Source: Methylocaldum marinum
GTDB taxonomy: Bacteria; Pseudomonadota; Gammaproteobacteria; Methylococcales; Methylococcaceae
NCBI RefSeq assembly: GCF_003584645.1
Contig: NZ_AP017928.1
Span: 708,981-772,980, forward strand
Direction of reading: 5' to 3'
DNA length: 64,000 nucleotides
Shown: positions 60,792 to 64,000 of the stretch, piece after piece
Layout: the number at the start of each line of letters is the position of its first letter
Numbering within the stretch: the stretch's first letter is position 1
Made by a program: the position numbers and the translations under genes
Notes under the pieces: model-generated
Database searches by the model: none
What the model saw: the letters and a program-made list of their open reading frames with translations, nothing else
Told to the model about the DNA's origin: nothing

Positions 60792-61310
60792 TCACTTTGG
60801 ATTCACAAAGAGGGACAGTAAGCCCCGCAGCAAGTCGAGCGGGGTCGGAGGACACCCGGGAATCGCAAGGTCCACCGGGATGACCTCGGAGACCGCGCCG
60901 CAACTGGCGTAGGACACGCCGAATTCGCCGCCGCATACCCCGCAGTCGCCCACGGCGATGACCCACTTGGGATCGGGTGTTGCTTCGTAGGTCCGTTTCA
61001 GCGCGGCTTCCATGTGGCGCGAGACCGGCCCCGTCACCAGCAGAATATCGGCATGGCGCGGAGAAGCCACGAAATGCACGCCGAAACGCTCGACGTTGTA
61101 ATAGACATTATTAAGGGCATGAATTTCCAGCTCGCAGCCGTTGCAGGATCCGGCGTCCACCTGGCGGATGGCGAGGCTGCCCCGAAAGCGCTTGTCGATC
61201 ACCGCCTTGAGTCTGGCACCTTCCCGTTCGACAGCCTCTTCTCTCGGGACCGTTGGGACGCGCTCGGTGAGCATGCCGGTGCGGAAAATCTTGCCATAGA
61301 GTCGCAGCAT
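60792..61310 (-). CDS. Hyf-like complex small subunit (NuoB/HyfI family)
   Basis: A 172-residue Fe-S subunit. The ligands GSCNGCELEI, GDCGVCGG and PGCPPTP match the proximal [4Fe-4S] cluster of complex I and group 4 hydrogenases. The ATG at 61310 (MLRLYGKIFRTGML) lies just after the large-subunit stop. It forms an operon with the following large subunit and SulP on the minus strand. Confidence 0.9.
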   Translation of the reverse strand: MLRLYGKIFRTGMLTERVPTVPREEAVEREGARLKAVIDKRFRGSLAIRQVDAGSCNGCELEIHALNNVYYNVERFGVHFVASPRHADILLVTGPVSRHMEAALKRTYEATPDPKWVIAVGDCGVCGGEFGVSYASCGAVSEVIPVDLAIPGCPPTPLDLLRGLLSLFVNPK

Positions 61311-61320
61311 GGGGGCCTCG

Positions 61321-62928
61321 CTAGAGATCGTGACCGGAATAGGACCCGTTGACCGATTTATTGCACACCGGAAAATCGGGCACGATATTGCCCATGACCA
61401 GCTTTTCCAGAGCCGGCCAGTTGATGATGCTGGGATCGCGCGGCCAGTAGCGGCTGATGCGGCCTTCCGCGCCGAAACGGACGTAGCAGAGAATTTCGCC
61501 TCGCCAGCCTTCCACTGCAGCGAAACCTTCGGCGTCTTCGGCCGGCGTTTGCCACTCGGCGGCAAGCTTCCCGGAAGGGAGTTCGGCCAGCATCTGTTCG
61601 ATCAGGCGCAGAGCGGCGCGCAGTTCCTTGTAACGGACCCAGAACCTCGACGCCACGTCGCCCTGGGTTTCCACCGGAACACGGACTTTCAGTCGGTCGT
61701 ACGGCGAGTAGGGCGCATCGCGGCGCGCGTCGAAAGTCTGTCCGCTGGCTCGGCCCACAAAGCCTAAAGCACCCAGAGCCGAAGCCAGTTCGCAGGAAAG
61801 CACGCCGGTGGTGAGGAAGCGGTCCTCCAAAGACGAATTGGCGTCAAGTATGGGCAGCAGTTCGTCCAGCTCCCGGCGCAGCGAGACGGTTGAATCCCGC
61901 ATGCGGCCCGCCGCCTCCGGGGGGATATCCGCGGCAACGCCGCCCGGAACCAGCTTATCCATCAACAAGCGGTGACCGAATAGCGCCCGGTTTTCTCTGA
62001 GCCACAGCTCGCGGAGGCGGCCGAACTGATAATAGCCGGCGGCGAATCCCACGTCGTTGCACAATGCGCCCAGGTCCCAGACGTGATTGATCACCCGTTC
62101 CCGTTCCGCCAGGATGCCGCGGATGTACGCGGCGCGCAGCGGAATTTCGACCCCCGCGGCACGTTCCATGGCCATGCAGGCGGCCCAGGCATGGCCGACC
62201 GTGGTATCTCCGGACACCCGTCCGGCCAGTTTGAGGAGTCCGACCGGGTCGCGTCCTTCGGCGATTTTTTCGATACCCTTGTGTACATAGCCCAGCCTTT
62301 CCTCCAGGTGCAGCACGGTCTCCCCGACCGCCTGGAAACGGAAGTGGCCGGGCTCGATGATCCCGGCGTGGACCGGGCCGACCGGGATCTCGTAGACGCT
62401 CGCTCCCTGGGCCTTGAGAAAGGGGTAGTCGTTGTCCGGCGGAGTCTCCGGAGCCGGGTGCCCTTGCGCCGGGAAATCCTTGCGCAAGGGATAAGCGGTT
62501 TCACCCCAGGCCTTGTGGCGGGTCCAGCGTTTGGGATCGGGATGATCGGTGAAGCGAATGCCGAACAGATCCCGGATATGCCGTTCCATCCGGTCCGCGG
62601 TCCAGTAATACGGTGCATGGGAGGGAAGGGCCGGGTTGTCGGCCGGCAGATCGGTTCGCAGTATGAGGTAGCGCCCTTGCTTTTGGAGGCAGGCACACAT
62701 CGAAAACTCGGTGCCAAGGTCTTCCGCCCAAGCTCCCGCCCAGCGCCAGTTCTGGGCGCTCGCCAGTTGTCCGAGCCGGCCCCAGTCGTTTTTTTTTACT
62801 TCGATCAGATCGGCCGGCGCCAATGGACTCGGCAATACCGACAAGGCTTCGATATCCGCCGAAACCAGCGCCACGCGAAACATCTGGTTCGGATCGACGG
62901 TTTCCGCGGGTGGCTGAGTGTTTTCCAT
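61321..62928 (-). CDS. Hyf-like complex large subunit (NuoC-D/HyfG family) without nickel ligands
   Basis: A 535-residue fusion of a NuoC-like domain (30-165, FGIRFTDHPDPKRW) and a NuoD/NiFe-large-like domain (HLEERLGYVHKGIEKI onwards). The nickel-binding Cys pairs are missing: RxCGxC reads RVSGDT, and the C-terminal DPCxxC reads DPSIIN. It is therefore not a hydrogenase but a complex-I-related or Hyf-derived module. The ATG at 62928 (MENTQPP) was preferred over an upstream one at 62985, which would overlap SulP. Confidence 0.88.
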   Translation of the reverse strand: MENTQPPAETVDPNQMFRVALVSADIEALSVLPSPLAPADLIEVKKNDWGRLGQLASAQNWRWAGAWAEDLGTEFSMCACLQKQGRYLILRTDLPADNPALPSHAPYYWTADRMERHIRDLFGIRFTDHPDPKRWTRHKAWGETAYPLRKDFPAQGHPAPETPPDNDYPFLKAQGASVYEIPVGPVHAGIIEPGHFRFQAVGETVLHLEERLGYVHKGIEKIAEGRDPVGLLKLAGRVSGDTTVGHAWAACMAMERAAGVEIPLRAAYIRGILAERERVINHVWDLGALCNDVGFAAGYYQFGRLRELWLRENRALFGHRLLMDKLVPGGVAADIPPEAAGRMRDSTVSLRRELDELLPILDANSSLEDRFLTTGVLSCELASALGALGFVGRASGQTFDARRDAPYSPYDRLKVRVPVETQGDVASRFWVRYKELRAALRLIEQMLAELPSGKLAAEWQTPAEDAEGFAAVEGWRGEILCYVRFGAEGRISRYWPRDPSIINWPALEKLVMGNIVPDFPVCNKSVNGSYSGHDL

Positions 62929-62971
62929 GCTGATCGATTCTTGGTGCCCGGAGATCTTCGAGTCTAACGCC

Positions 62972-64000
62972 TTAGAGCGATTCACCGCGCCCCGTTTTCC
63001 ATCCGAACAGCTTGCGGCGGCGTGCGGCCAAGGGGTGATCCGAATAAGGCTGGTACCGGTCCAGCCCTCGAACCTCGCACCTCCCGCCCGATGCCGTGTA
63101 GTCGTGACTGAAGCGTTCGATGAACTCCATGACGGTATGGTCGACCAGCGAGGCGTAGGTCAGATCGAAAACGATGTTTGCGCCGGCCGGCAGCTCGGCG
63201 AGTTCGTCCTTCAATGTCAGAAAATTGGAAAAAATGGCCGCGCCGTTGAGCCTGATTCGGAAGTCGCTGTTCGCTTCCTGCGTAATCCGGTAGGAAAGCT
63301 GGAACAGATTGCCCAGCTTTACGCCGCGCCAGCGGTGGATCACCAGCTTGGCGGCGATAGCGAGGGCGACCCCGACCAGGAGGTCCGTGCTCAGAATGCC
63401 GATGATGGTGATGACGAACAAGGCCAATTGCTCGAACCCGATATCCAGGGTTTTGGCGAAGGCCTTGGGCGAGGCCAGGCGATATCCGGCGTAGACCAGC
63501 AATGCCGCCAGCGACGCCAGGGGGATGTCGCGAATGAGGTGCGGGAACAAGGCCACGAATACCAGCAGAAAGAGGCCGTGGAAAAAATTGGACCAACTGC
63601 TGCGCGCGCCGTAGCCGACATTGGCGGAACTGCGGACGATTTCGGAGATCATGGGCATCCCGCCGACCAAGCCGGAAAGCACGTTGCCGGCGCCGATCGC
63701 GGTGAGGTCGCGGTCGAGATGGGAGCGCCGGTGCTCGGGATCGAGGCGGTCCACCGCCGAGGCGGTCAGCAGCGATTCCAGGCTGCCGATGAGCCATAGG
63801 CTCAATACGGTATTCCAAAAGGCGGGCGCAGCGATTTTCGAAAAATCGGGGAAAACCAGGCTGTCCAAAAAACTGTCCGGGATACCGGCAAGAAATTGCG
63901 GCGCATTCACGAAAACATGCTTGTGCCAGGCTTCGTTTTCAGCTCCCTCGGAAAGGAGATAAAGTTCGGCCCGGTTCAGATCGAACGCCTGTCCCAGTAG
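62972..64000 (-). CDS. SulP family anion transporter, partial
   Basis: The frame is open from the right window edge, so the N-terminus is missing; about 342 residues are present. It has the transport-domain segment GLVGGMPMISEIVRSSANVGYGARS (in part), several membrane helices, and a C-terminal STAS-like domain from about residue 245. SulP members move sulfate or bicarbonate; which is unclear. Located 43 bases upstream of the Hyf-like genes on the same strand, suggesting a shared operon. Confidence 0.88.
   Translation of the reverse strand, partial: LLGQAFDLNRAELYLLSEGAENEAWHKHVFVNAPQFLAGIPDSFLDSLVFPDFSKIAAPAFWNTVLSLWLIGSLESLLTASAVDRLDPEHRRSHLDRDLTAIGAGNVLSGLVGGMPMISEIVRSSANVGYGARSSWSNFFHGLFLLVFVALFPHLIRDIPLASLAALLVYAGYRLASPKAFAKTLDIGFEQLALFVITIIGILSTDLLVGVALAIAAKLVIHRWRGVKLGNLFQLSYRITQEANSDFRIRLNGAAIFSNFLTLKDELAELPAGANIVFDLTYASLVDHTVMEFIERFSHDYTASGGRCEVRGLDRYQPYSDHPLAARRRKLFGWKTGRGESL

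Overview
The window looks like a chromosomal segment of a high-GC gammaproteobacterium. The best guess is a methanotroph-like member of the Methylococcales. This rests on gene content and order (ilvB-ilvH-ilvC-pssA-leuA, trxA/rho, metG/mrp/dcd/hemL, a methanethiol-oxidase/SBP56 gene, Hyf-like complex genes), not on a marker gene, so treat the taxon as inference.

Layout. 1-13.6 kb is ordinary core genome: 3' end of a selenium-binding protein/methanethiol oxidase gene and a DUF4242 gene, metG facing mrp-dcd, hemL, a DedA-PAP2-LssY membrane fusion, rmuC, rho and trxA, a GMP/IMP-type nucleotidase and cysQ. 13.6-32.1 kb is an accessory island. It holds two RTX exoproteins, one with a lysozyme-like N-terminus, and a type I secretion ATPase and adaptor. 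These are interspersed with four insertion sequences, one nested inside another, and with AT-rich small membrane-protein genes that the elements have cut. Nearly every large gene of the secretion system carries a lesion: a frameshift in RTX-1, an in-frame TAG in the ATPase and a frameshift in the adaptor. A decayed duplicate of the RTX-1 C-terminus lies upstream at 13.9 kb.

32.2-40.8 kb is branched-chain amino acid biosynthesis (ilvB, ilvH, ilvC, leuA) with pssA, a family-4 uracil-DNA glycosylase and rimI. An AT-rich gene pair (secreted YbjN-like protein plus lysozyme-like protein) has been inserted between ilvH and ilvC. 40.8-49.4 kb has an RND efflux pump with its adaptor, a DUF3365 c-heme protein, an unknown conserved protein, a zinc alcohol dehydrogenase, a YceK-like lipoprotein and a broken IS605-type tnpB. 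49.7-64 kb has a GGDEF-like protein with a degenerate motif, a POT peptide transporter divergent from a 51-residue membrane protein behind a perfect FNR-type box, pepN, a YbhG/YbhF/YbhS-type ABC exporter, a hybrid-free sensor kinase, YccF, and two subunits of a Hyf-like complex lacking nickel ligands followed by a SulP transporter cut by the window end.

How it works together. The most interesting system is the island. A lysozyme-like domain is fused to RTX repeats, preceded by an overlapping secreted-protein gene, and accompanied by its own type I exporter. A second secreted/lysozyme-like pair sits 18 kb away. I read this as a T1SS-exported peptidoglycan-hydrolase (antagonism) system that is now partly degraded by insertion sequences and point lesions. 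No tRNA, rRNA or CRISPR array was seen.
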